Below are positions 8,744-16,649 of a stretch of DNA of 64,000 nt, one piece after another. Each line of letters starts with the position of its first letter. Within the stretch, counting starts at the first letter, position 1. The notes under the pieces were generated by a model. The model did not search any database and was not told the origin of the DNA. It saw only the letters and a list, made by a program, of their open reading frames with translations. A program made the position numbers and the translations under genes. This DNA comes from Pyrinomonadaceae bacterium (GTDB taxonomy: Bacteria > Acidobacteriota > Blastocatellia > Pyrinomonadales > Pyrinomonadaceae). Location of the stretch: NCBI GenBank assembly GCA_028284415.1, contig JANQRU010000005.1:62001-126000 (forward strand), given 5' to 3'.

Positions 8744-9580
8744 GTGAAAGAAACTACATATACATCATATTCCCAACTAGCAACACCCCGTATATTCATA
8801 AAAGAGTTTATCAATGACCTCAAAGCCACGCGTGAATTAGGCTGGCGTTTGTTTATTACAAATCTACGGTCTCAATATCGTCAAAGCTTTTTAGGATATA
8901 TATGGCTTCTTGTGCCACCTTTATTAACTTCTCTCATCTGGATTTTTTTGAGTCGCTCAAGAATAATTAATACAAATACAAGCGATAACATTTATCCTAT
9001 ATTTGTTATTAGCGGTATATTCATCTGGCAGACCTTTGTTGAAGCAATAAATATGCCTATTCAGCAATTAAGAGCTCAAAAAGCAATTCTGACAAAAGTA
9101 AAAGTTCCACACGAAGCATTTATTTTGGCTGGATTGGGGGAAATTATTTTTAATCTTATTGTGCGAATGACTCTTCTAGTTGTTTTGCTTTTAGTGTTTA
9201 ATGTTGGTTTTAACCTGACCTTACTACTCGTGCCATTCGGCTTATTTTCAGTTTTGCTTATGGGACTGGCAATCGGCTTACTTTTTACTCCAATTGGCTT
9301 GCTCTATAATGATATTCCTAATGGACTAAACGCCATCGCCGCTCTATGGTTTTTTATTACTCCAATCATCTACCAAATCCCGACTGAAACTCACATTTGG
9401 CAGATTCTGAAATATAATCCGATAAATCCACTTTTGATTACAACCCGAAATTGGATTATTTATAATAAGTCTTTGCCAGAAATTGGATTTTTCTTAGTTT
9501 TGCTATCTGCTTTAATATTACTAATATTGAGCTGGTTTATTTATAGAATATCTAAGCCACATTTAATTGTTCGCCTTTAA
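8744..9580 (+). CDS. ABC transporter permease for polysaccharide/O-antigen export (Wzm type)
   Basis: This 278-residue inner-membrane protein has about six hydrophobic helices and the ABC-2 permease signature of lipid-linked polysaccharide exporters. The cytoplasmic N-terminal part (LRSQYRQSFLGYIWLLVPPL) is the interface helix typical of Wzm/TagG proteins, and PIIYQIP sits before the last helices. It would work with a Wzt-type ATPase to flip a finished glycan across the inner membrane. The nearest intact ATPase gene is 2.2 kb downstream at 11736, not adjacent as usual. The start is a GTG 13 bases after the GT2 stop. Confidence 0.92.
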   Translation: MKETTYTSYSQLATPRIFIKEFINDLKATRELGWRLFITNLRSQYRQSFLGYIWLLVPPLLTSLIWIFLSRSRIINTNTSDNIYPIFVISGIFIWQTFVEAINMPIQQLRAQKAILTKVKVPHEAFILAGLGEIIFNLIVRMTLLVVLLLVFNVGFNLTLLLVPFGLFSVLLMGLAIGLLFTPIGLLYNDIPNGLNAIAALWFFITPIIYQIPTETHIWQILKYNPINPLLITTRNWIIYNKSLPEIGFFLVLLSALILLILSWFIYRISKPHLIVRL

Positions 9581-9912
9581 ATGTTTTATAAGTTTTATAC
9601 TCATAAAGTATTGACTTAATATGATAAAAGAATCATGCAATCATTAAATTATATGTTTGGATGCTTTGTAATATTTCAATGACAATCACCTGTATTTGAC
9701 ACTCAGTTATCGAAAACCAACTGTGCTTAAAATTGAATGGTTTGAAGAAAACAAGGAAATAAATTCTCTTAGCAACAACTTGGTTATTAGGGTACATTAC
9801 AAAAATTCTTATCTTGAACGACTATTTCATTAAAATCTGACCATTTTACTTAAGCACATGGTAAAGAAATGAGGTTTAAAAATTAAGGGCTTAAGAAATT
9901 CAAGGAGTTACA
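9581..9912 (+). other. Gene-free gap with a possible relic of a Wzt C-terminal domain
   Basis: No full gene is visible in these 332 bases. An open stretch at 9672-9833, with no start codon, encodes about 53 residues ending in TAA. Its part KPTVLKIEWFEENKE...LVIRVHY resembles the C-terminal glycan-binding domain of the Wzt-type protein at 11736 (KPIVIKEVFIKPL...VQIIINY). This is where the ATPase partner of the Wzm permease would normally lie, so it may be the 3' remnant of a deleted copy. The likeness is weak and by eye. The following methyltransferase has the Shine-Dalgarno AAGGAG at 9902-9907. Confidence 0.35.
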
Positions 9913-10821
9913 ATGAATAAATCAGACGTCTTAAATATTTTTTCAGAAAATTACGCCAAGGAGTATAATGAAAGATTTCTTTTGGAACCTTTTTCAAAAG
10001 TTAGTTCTGATTTCGAACTTTCCGTACTAAAAGAACTAATTTCTTCAGAAAGTAAATGGTTGGACGTTGGCTGTGGAACAGGCTATTTTTTAAGTCATTT
10101 TCCTAATATAAAACGTGCTGGATTTGATATTTCACCATTTATGCTGGAGGAGGCAAAACGTGCCAATCCCGACGCTATCTTCCTTGAGGAAGGAGATTGC
10201 AGAAATGAATACCCGGAATGGAATGAACAATGGACTCTTGTTAGTTGCATATGGCAACCTTATACTTATTTTGATTCATTCAGCGAATTTGAAATATTGA
10301 TAGATAATATGATTAATTGGCTAAGTGTCGGAGGAGACCTTTTTATTCCGATTCTGGACATGGAAGACATCCGCTTCGGACAAATTGTTACATATGAAGA
10401 GCAAGTAGATAAAATTTATAGCGGGATAGTTCAAGTAAATGGCTTCATATGGACTTGGATAGAAGAAGCTACAAATAATAAGCATTATTGTGGTATTGCC
10501 CCACATACAGAACATGTCATACGTTTGTTATCTCCTTTTTTTGAAACTGTTGAATTATTAAGGTATCCTCCTTACTATGAAGGTTGGGTATCACGAAAAG
10601 CAGTGCTAGCAAAGTCGAAAACCAGTAAAAATGAAACGCAGCAAGCACAGGTGATACGCCATCCAGTTCCTCCACCTTTCCATAAGGATTCGGAAGAAAA
10701 GACCTTATTGACAACCTCGGAACAATTTATAACTGATAGACAACTTATTGGAGAACTTTTCAGGCGTGTAAAATCAGGACGTTTGTTTCGTTCCATTTTG
10801 AAAAAAATAATTAACAGATAA
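9913..10821 (+). CDS. SAM-dependent methyltransferase (class I)
   Basis: This 302-residue protein has a class I methyltransferase core. Motif I is WLDVGCGTGYFLSHF at about residues 49-63, and the acidic end of strand 2 is RAGFDISPFMLEEA. It is probably a sugar or lipid modifying enzyme of the glycan cluster, by context. It is clearly paralogous to the next gene: both have NYAxxYN near the start, the same motif I, and a shared tail element (IRHPVPPPF here, IEHPIPDNY there). It sits 16 bases upstream of that paralogue, and the Shine-Dalgarno AAGGAG precedes the ATG. The methyl acceptor is unknown. Confidence 0.85.
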   Translation: MNKSDVLNIFSENYAKEYNERFLLEPFSKVSSDFELSVLKELISSESKWLDVGCGTGYFLSHFPNIKRAGFDISPFMLEEAKRANPDAIFLEEGDCRNEYPEWNEQWTLVSCIWQPYTYFDSFSEFEILIDNMINWLSVGGDLFIPILDMEDIRFGQIVTYEEQVDKIYSGIVQVNGFIWTWIEEATNNKHYCGIAPHTEHVIRLLSPFFETVELLRYPPYYEGWVSRKAVLAKSKTSKNETQQAQVIRHPVPPPFHKDSEEKTLLTTSEQFITDRQLIGELFRRVKSGRLFRSILKKIINR

Positions 10822-10837
10822 ATATATAAACACAATT

Positions 10838-11689
10838 ATGAATTATTCTAATTCCAATGATTCCGTATTTAATGAAGAATATGCACAAAATTACAATGAT
10901 GTATGGATCAACAGTGAGCACTGGAAGCCTGAGGCAGAAAACCATATTGATACATTAAATTCACTGTTGAGTAATAAAACCAAATGGCTAGATGCAGGTT
11001 GTGGCACTGGTTATTTTCTTAGTTGTTTTCCAGAGATTGAGCGTGCTGGATTTGATAAATCAGAAGCTATGTTACAACAAGCACGGTTAGCCAACCCAAA
11101 CATTGAACTGAAAAAAATGAACTTAAAAGACAGAATAACAGAGTGGGAAGGCAAATGGGACTTGGTTACTTGCACAGGTCAACCTTGGTGTTATCTCCCG
11201 GCTCTTAGTGATATTCATACTACTGCTAGTAACCTGTCGGCTTATACCAATGATGAAGGAAAACTTTTTATTACCATGCTAGAGATAGAAGACTATATGG
11301 AAAATAATTTTCCAAAATTTTATAATTCGGCTGATATTCATGAAGATATGGTTGTTTTTAATGGAATAATCTGGAGCATCACTGAAAATGGGACTCTACA
11401 TAAAGATATGATCCTTCCTAATCTCGACCAGTGGATTAGGTGGTTATCAGAATTTTTTATGCGGATAGAAATACTTCGCTGGACACATACACCTTCCCAT
11501 TTACGAATACCGCGTCGTAATTTACTATGTAGCATAAAACGCAAATCTGGGAATACAGAACCTTCAAAAATAATTGAACATCCAATACCAGATAATTATC
11601 AACAGCATAATAATCTCACAACAAAAAAGTCTTGGAAGGACAAATTTTGGGAAATGTTTTTTGCTCGAGGTGATGCTTCTTACAAATAA
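10838..11689 (+). CDS. SAM-dependent methyltransferase, paralogue of the preceding gene
   Basis: This 283-residue class I methyltransferase has motif I WLDAGCGTGYFLSCF and the strand-2 element RAGFDKSEAMLQQA. The match to its neighbour runs along the whole length, including the C-terminal HPIP element followed by LTT and a basic amphipathic end, so the pair arose by tandem duplication and has diverged considerably. Placement just before the Wzt-type ATPase suggests it may modify the glycan, for example by capping its terminal sugar, as some Wzt-coupled methyltransferases do. That role is inference. Confidence 0.83.
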   Translation: MNYSNSNDSVFNEEYAQNYNDVWINSEHWKPEAENHIDTLNSLLSNKTKWLDAGCGTGYFLSCFPEIERAGFDKSEAMLQQARLANPNIELKKMNLKDRITEWEGKWDLVTCTGQPWCYLPALSDIHTTASNLSAYTNDEGKLFITMLEIEDYMENNFPKFYNSADIHEDMVVFNGIIWSITENGTLHKDMILPNLDQWIRWLSEFFMRIEILRWTHTPSHLRIPRRNLLCSIKRKSGNTEPSKIIEHPIPDNYQQHNNLTTKKSWKDKFWEMFFARGDASYK

Positions 11690-11735
11690 TAATGGTCTTT
11701 TATGAGAAGCAGTTTAATTAACTGGGGGCACTGCA

Positions 11736-13019
11736 GTGAAAGAACAAGATTTAGTAAATCACGATATAATAGAATGTAGCGATGATGCTGTAATTTCGGC
11801 ACGGAATGTTTCAAAAAAGTTTTCTCTTAATCTCAAATCTACCCTAAAATACGGAGTTGCCGATATAGTCAAAGAGCTTTTTTTTATACGAAAAAATGAA
11901 GCTTCTGCAAAACTGAGAAAAGATGAGTTCTGGGCTTTAAAAGATGTATCGTTTGAACTTAAACGAGGAGAATCAGTAGCTATTATTGGAGATAACGGTG
12001 CAGGAAAGAGTACTTTACTGAAACTTCTTTACGGTTTGATACGACCCGATGCTGGAGAAATTCACATTCGCGGCAGTATCGGTGCAATGATTGAACTTGG
12101 TGTTGGCTTTGATCCTGTTTTATCTGGTCGTGAGAATATATTTCTTAGGGCTTCACTTTTAGGTCTTCCCCGAGATAAAACTACAGAATTGATAGAAGAG
12201 ATTGTTGATTTTGCCGAACTCGAACAGTCTATTGATTCACCAATGCAGTTTTACAGTTCAGGAATGATTGCTCGTCTGTCTTTTGCAGTGTCTATATGTT
12301 TAAAGCCCTCAATTATTTTAGTTGATGAAGTTCTTACAGTGGGTGACTTAGACTTTCAACGCAAATGTATTAATCAAATACTGAAATATGTTTCGAATGG
12401 CGGCTCGTTGATTTTAGTTTCGCATGCACCTTCTCATGTACAGTCGGTTTGTCAGAACTGTATTATCCTTGAAAATGGAAAAATTGCTTATCAAGGCTCA
12501 GCACTCGAAGCCATTAACGAATATCTCAGACGATCTTCAGAAAAGAAATACAACTCGCCATCTGTTTCGAAAAATACAATTCCTACAGATAAAAAACCAA
12601 TTGTCATTAAAGAGGTTTTTATTAAACCACTTAAGGGCAACAAAATTTATACTAATGAAAATGTGCAGATAATTATAAATTATCAAGCTTCAAAAGATTT
12701 ATCCGATATTGGTTTCGCATTTATGATTTTCTCTATGGATGATGTAACTTGTATCACTGGTGGTATTAGTAGTAAGTCCTACAAAATTAAACAAGGTGTT
12801 GGAAAGCTATCTTGCAAGATTCACGATTTTCCTTTGATGCCAGGTGATTATTTGTTAAAAATATCAATTTATCAATCATCCAATTATATAGCTTACGCGA
12901 ATTTTGGTCACGAAAACCCTCCACTAAGATTTAGTGTTGCAGATTCGGAATTAAATTTATCAACTAACAGCTACAAAATACTTAATCAATTAATTACTCT
13001 AAATGTGGATTGGACATAA
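11736..13019 (+). CDS. Polysaccharide ABC transporter ATP-binding protein with C-terminal glycan-binding domain (Wzt type)
   Basis: This 427-residue protein starts at GTG. The ATPase domain carries the Walker A GDNGAGKST (about residues 86-94), the signature QFYSSGMIARLSF, and the Walker B IILVDEVLTVGD (about residues 193-204). The H-loop histidine is in LVSHAP. From about residue 285 comes a beta-rich Wzt C-terminal domain (KPIVIKEVFIKPL, VQIIINYQ, LPLRFSV-like end), which in characterised systems recognises the glycan's terminal cap. It would drive export with the Wzm-type permease at 8744, from which it is separated by the methyltransferase pair. Confidence 0.92.
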   Translation: MKEQDLVNHDIIECSDDAVISARNVSKKFSLNLKSTLKYGVADIVKELFFIRKNEASAKLRKDEFWALKDVSFELKRGESVAIIGDNGAGKSTLLKLLYGLIRPDAGEIHIRGSIGAMIELGVGFDPVLSGRENIFLRASLLGLPRDKTTELIEEIVDFAELEQSIDSPMQFYSSGMIARLSFAVSICLKPSIILVDEVLTVGDLDFQRKCINQILKYVSNGGSLILVSHAPSHVQSVCQNCIILENGKIAYQGSALEAINEYLRRSSEKKYNSPSVSKNTIPTDKKPIVIKEVFIKPLKGNKIYTNENVQIIINYQASKDLSDIGFAFMIFSMDDVTCITGGISSKSYKIKQGVGKLSCKIHDFPLMPGDYLLKISIYQSSNYIAYANFGHENPPLRFSVADSELNLSTNSYKILNQLITLNVDWT

Positions 13020-13254
13020 ACAATTTAAGAAACTTAGAGTAGATTATGGACATATGTATGGTGAGTTCTAAAAACGATGCTATAAGTAAATGATTTTAGG
13101 TTTGAATTTATCAAAATTATTTAAGCCAATTAAGTATGCTTGCAAATCAAAATAAAAGCGACGAACAGATAAAGAAGCTTATTCGACGCTATCTCATATT
13201 GTAGTCTGCTGATTCATAAACCCTACTTAAGTGAATATTATTTAAATTAACAAA

Positions 13255-14805
13255 CTATTTTCCCTTTTGTGCCTGACTGATGGCTTTTGATTTTGATTTT
13301 ATCTCACGCATCAGATCACATAATTCTTTTGCTAGGGCAACACCTTCTACACGGGTATATTTTTTTCCTGTTTTTGGATTAATGTAATCTCTTTCCAGTC
13401 GTTCGGAGATTTTGCTTATTCCTAATCCAGCACAAGGGTCTTTCATTTTGGCGAAAAGTCCATATACTTCGCCTAAAGCCTTGAAAGTATCAGTTGGAAT
13501 AGGAGTTTTTCCGACAGCTTCCAATCCGAACCCAACAGGAGTTTCAATGATGTCGGGAAGCCAGAACCAAATGCTTGGGACTTTAGCTACTATGCTGCTA
13601 TCAATTAACCCTAGTCTTTGAATCATTGTGAGTAAATACTCTGTTCTCTCTCGCTTTTTCTTGCGATTATATTCTTCTTGCTGCTGGCGACGCTCTTCTT
13701 GAAGTCTAATTCTTTCTGCTTCATCCGCTTTTTTCTTTTCCTCGGCTTGGAGTGTTTTCCATTTTTCACATTCTTCTTCGGCTTTTTTTATACACTCTTC
13801 ATATGCTTTGTGGGCAGCTTCAGCGGCTTCTTTAGTTTTATTTGCTTCTCCTTGTGCAGCGTTAGCTTTACCTCTGGCAGTATTAGCAGCAGTTTGTGCA
13901 TCTTCAGCTTTTTTCTTTGCTTCTTTAGCTTCTTTTTTAAGCTTTTCCAGATATGCTTTTCTTTCTTTTTGAGCTTGCTTTAAAGCCTCTCTGCCCATAA
14001 GGTTCCTGACTCTTTGTTGATACTGTTGAGCAGTCATTTTCCCTGCTTGGTAATCTTCTAAAAGCTTACGTCTTTTTTCTTTAAGCCAATTTTGATCTGA
14101 TGTATAAAAGGTTTCTCCATCGGATGTAATGCTTCCGCTACTTTTAATGAAATTTGGATTTGCTGCATTTTCAGCTTTTTCAGCCGCTTCTTTGGCATCT
14201 CTGGCGGCTTGTTCGGCTTTGTCAGCTTCTCCTTTTGCCTTATCAGCCGCTTCTTGTGCTTCTTTTGCAGCTCTTGCTTTGTCGTCGAAGACACCCTTTA
14301 AGTCTTCACACTTTTTCTCTATCTCATCACACGGATTGCTTTTTTCGCTTGCAGCTTGAAAGTTTTGATCTGTGTTCGTATTGGTTGAGGAATCATTTTT
14401 GTTATTGTTTGTTGCTAGATCACCGTGAACATTTAAGATTACAGGTAGTGTTTCTCTGTCCTGAGTGCAAGTTGGTTCTTTTTTGCAGCTTGTGCAAATA
14501 ACTAAAACCTGTCCTTCGTAAGTTTTAGGAATCAGGTTAATTGTATTAAACATCACAGGAACTAATTTATCTTTTCCGCCTTTTACCTTTAATTCCGTTT
14601 GGCTAATTTCCAAGAACGGAACATTCTCAGGACGAATTTCAAAACTATGTTTTTTCTTACAACGATTTTGAACAGTTATATTACTTGGGGCTTTTTTATT
14701 GGCTTCAAGCGTCACATTCCAGGCAGGTTGTTCTTTTGGTTGTTGAGCAAACAAGGCACAGCTCAACATCAGAACGATAAAGGTATAGGCGAAAACTTTG
14801 GACAT
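13255..14805 (-). CDS. Secreted coiled-coil protein with N-terminal Ig-like domain
   Basis: This 516-residue protein begins with a signal peptide (MSKVFAYTFIVLMLSCALFA, cut before QQ). Residues of about 25-130 look like an immunoglobulin/MSP-like beta domain with paired cysteines. A very long Ala/Lys/Glu-rich coiled coil follows (about 155-395), framed by CDEIEKKC and CIKKAEEEC. The C-terminal part (IWFWLPDIIETPVGFGLEAV) is globular. It is probably a periplasmic or surface structural protein; the function is unknown. The cysteine-framed helical hairpin recalls the repeats in the protein at 48105-50534. Confidence 0.75.
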   Translation of the reverse strand: MSKVFAYTFIVLMLSCALFAQQPKEQPAWNVTLEANKKAPSNITVQNRCKKKHSFEIRPENVPFLEISQTELKVKGGKDKLVPVMFNTINLIPKTYEGQVLVICTSCKKEPTCTQDRETLPVILNVHGDLATNNNKNDSSTNTNTDQNFQAASEKSNPCDEIEKKCEDLKGVFDDKARAAKEAQEAADKAKGEADKAEQAARDAKEAAEKAENAANPNFIKSSGSITSDGETFYTSDQNWLKEKRRKLLEDYQAGKMTAQQYQQRVRNLMGREALKQAQKERKAYLEKLKKEAKEAKKKAEDAQTAANTARGKANAAQGEANKTKEAAEAAHKAYEECIKKAEEECEKWKTLQAEEKKKADEAERIRLQEERRQQQEEYNRKKKRERTEYLLTMIQRLGLIDSSIVAKVPSIWFWLPDIIETPVGFGLEAVGKTPIPTDTFKALGEVYGLFAKMKDPCAGLGISKISERLERDYINPKTGKKYTRVEGVALAKELCDLMREIKSKSKAISQAQKGK

Positions 14806-14979
14806 GGTTCCTCTCCTTTAATTAAATATGTTTTCAATTCAATAAATTCCGAAAAAATAGTCAAACGGAATATTTTCAATATATAACTACGACGAACCTC
14901 CTTGATTTTTTTGCAAAGACCATTTTTTTACGGGGTGTATCTTATCACAGATAATCAAACTGAATTGCTTTTTCCCCGA

Positions 14980-15030
14980 AAACAAAACGGTCGGTACTTT
15001 TGCGATAAAAGTACCGACCGTCGTTTTTTG
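14980..15030 (-). terminator. Rho-independent terminator after the baeRF gene
   Basis: A perfect 14-bp stem (14988-15001 with 15007-15020) has a five-base loop GCGAT. On the minus strand it is followed by TTTTGTTTT. It lies between the end of the gene at 15064 and the start of the one ending at 14805. T-rich sequence also follows on the plus strand, so it may stop transcription both ways. Confidence 0.8.
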
Positions 15031-15063
15031 GACTTTTTTAACCCCCTTCGTCCAAAAATATCT

Positions 15064-16209
15064 CTAAGTCTGATTTTGGTTTGCTGACATTGTGTATCTT
15101 AATAGAGCTCCCGCTCCGCCAAACTCTTCTAGTAGATTTTCATCTTCAATGAACCTGATTCTCTCCGCTGATTCAAGTGCTCTAATGATCATTTCATCGG
15201 CTATCTCATGTGAATTTTTGGCACTTGGCATCTCACCATCTTCAGCAGGTGCATATGCATCAAGAATTTCTTTTACACTATTTTCATCATATTCAATTTC
15301 GTCAAAAGTGGCTGTCAGATAAAGTTCTTGAACCTGTCCATTTGCCAAGGCTTTTAGTGTGTTTACAACTCCTGTTATACCTTTGCCTTCAGCGTAATTT
15401 AATTCTTTGAGTTGATCAATTTTTTCCTTGTCCTGCAGCGTATCAAATCGATTTATCACAAATTCTGCTTTATCGATAATTTCATGCTCGGGTGTGTCTA
15501 TTTCCATTCTTGTAGTCCCAACTACCTTTTCACTTAAGAAATCATCCATCTGCTCTATCAATATAGGAATAACAACATCCTTGTTTCCGGCAAGGACTAT
15601 CTGACGAATATCCTCATCACGAACAAGCTTCTCAAGTTCATTTATAACCTCTTTGGCGTTTTGTTTCCTCATTTCATCAATGCGACGCTGATAACGCATT
15701 TGCGACCATCCGCCAGCTTCCGAACGAGTGTATTTTTCGTTCTCAATTTCTTCGCTGTTAATTATTCTTCCCCTCTGCATCAGATAAATTCTCGTCTCAT
15801 TTAGATCTGCGAGAACAACGGCAAACTGCGGATTTTGGTCAACCAATCGTGCAAGTGGATATATATGAGGTCTATCCATTATTTCAAAACGATGTTCTTC
15901 AAATGCAACATCAAATTCAAAAGTTTTGAAATAATCTTCTGCATCACAGGCAAAAATTGCTACACCATCTGCTGAAGCAGGAATTTTTTCTACGTAGTTT
16001 TGTATTTTTTTGACGTCATTTTTATAACTTTCCAGTTCAGGAGATTCTTCTGCAAATCTACCTTCGTGAACACTTAATTGCTTCTTTAGAAAAATATTAA
16101 AGTCATCTCGCCCGTGTTCATTCGGTTCTGCATTTAGATAAATAGAAATAAATGGTTTGTCTGTTGATTCAACTGCCGCTAAAGTTTGTAAAATACCTGA
16201 TTTTCTCAT
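15064..16209 (-). CDS. baeRF (bacterial eRF1-like) family protein
   Basis: The start chosen is the ATG at 16209 (381 residues; MRKSGILQTL), preceded by AAGGA about 10 bases upstream. A longer frame to 16311 would overlap the neighbouring gene. The segment KPFISIYLNAEPNEHGRDDF and the later VVIPILIEQMDDFLSE and AFEEAR-like blocks resemble the bacterial archaeo-eukaryotic release factor superfamily, related to eRF1 and the peptidyl-tRNA hydrolase Vms1. Members of this superfamily are proposed to act on stalled ribosomes. This role is not shown here. The assignment rests on overall pattern rather than one catalytic motif. Confidence 0.68.
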   Translation of the reverse strand: MRKSGILQTLAAVESTDKPFISIYLNAEPNEHGRDDFNIFLKKQLSVHEGRFAEESPELESYKNDVKKIQNYVEKIPASADGVAIFACDAEDYFKTFEFDVAFEEHRFEIMDRPHIYPLARLVDQNPQFAVVLADLNETRIYLMQRGRIINSEEIENEKYTRSEAGGWSQMRYQRRIDEMRKQNAKEVINELEKLVRDEDIRQIVLAGNKDVVIPILIEQMDDFLSEKVVGTTRMEIDTPEHEIIDKAEFVINRFDTLQDKEKIDQLKELNYAEGKGITGVVNTLKALANGQVQELYLTATFDEIEYDENSVKEILDAYAPAEDGEMPSAKNSHEIADEMIIRALESAERIRFIEDENLLEEFGGAGALLRYTMSANQNQT

Positions 16210-16270
16210 TTCTTTTTTTTCCTTAAATAAATCTTTTAAAAAGTTAGTTCCTGTTGTGTAATTCTGCCAC

Positions 16271-16450
16271 TTAATTGTCTCTTCCTGAACCACCCGGTTT
16301 ATTTCCACCACCGTCTTCTTTATTAACCGTTTTCCAGGCTATCTCTTCGGCTTTTTCATCTGAATATTCTTTTTCTTCGTATGTTTCTTTAATGTGTTCA
16401 GCTTTTCTTTTTTGTTTTTTTGTATATTTATTTTTATCGCCTTTTGACAT
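16271..16450 (-). CDS. Small basic conserved protein (GDK-KYTKKQKRKAEHI type)
   Basis: The ATG at 16450 gives 59 residues beginning MSKGDKNKYTKKQKRKAEHI. A longer frame to 16513 adds an unlikely N-terminus. GGGAAG lies 5 bases upstream. Similar short lysine-rich proteins with the pattern KYTxKQKRKAxHIxxxYE and a GGG-rich tail are widespread in bacteria, sometimes labelled plasmid stabilisation proteins without experimental proof. It ends in KEDGGGNKPGGSGRDN, which is probably disordered. It lies 61 bases upstream of the baeRF gene on the same strand. Confidence 0.72.
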   Translation of the reverse strand: MSKGDKNKYTKKQKRKAEHIKETYEEKEYSDEKAEEIAWKTVNKEDGGGNKPGGSGRDN

Positions 16451-16589
16451 AATTCTTCCCTTAGCACATCTGCTAATAAGAAACATTGCAAATGATATGC
16501 CAATTGCTTTCAATTGAGAAAACGAAGGCTTGAAAAGAAAATCGTTTCGTATTGGTACACTTTATCTGTATATTTCTATTTCACTCAAA

Positions 16590-16622
16590 CAAAAAAATAG
16601 CGACGGAATAAATCCATCGCTA
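16590..16622 (-). terminator. Rho-independent terminator after the lytic transglycosylase
   Basis: On the minus strand a 9-bp stem (16622-16614 with 16606-16598, containing one G-U pair) with a seven-base loop is followed by a run of seven T (16597-16591). It lies 28 bases beyond the stop of the gene at 16650. Confidence 0.8.
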
Positions 16623-16649
16623 CCTCTTGATGAAAATAATAAATTGTAA

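Noticed and set aside
13678..13983. Phe-rich open frame on the plus strand
   Set aside because: It is a shadow of the Lys/Glu-rich coiled coil on the minus strand; Lys and Glu codons read as Phe and Ser in reverse.
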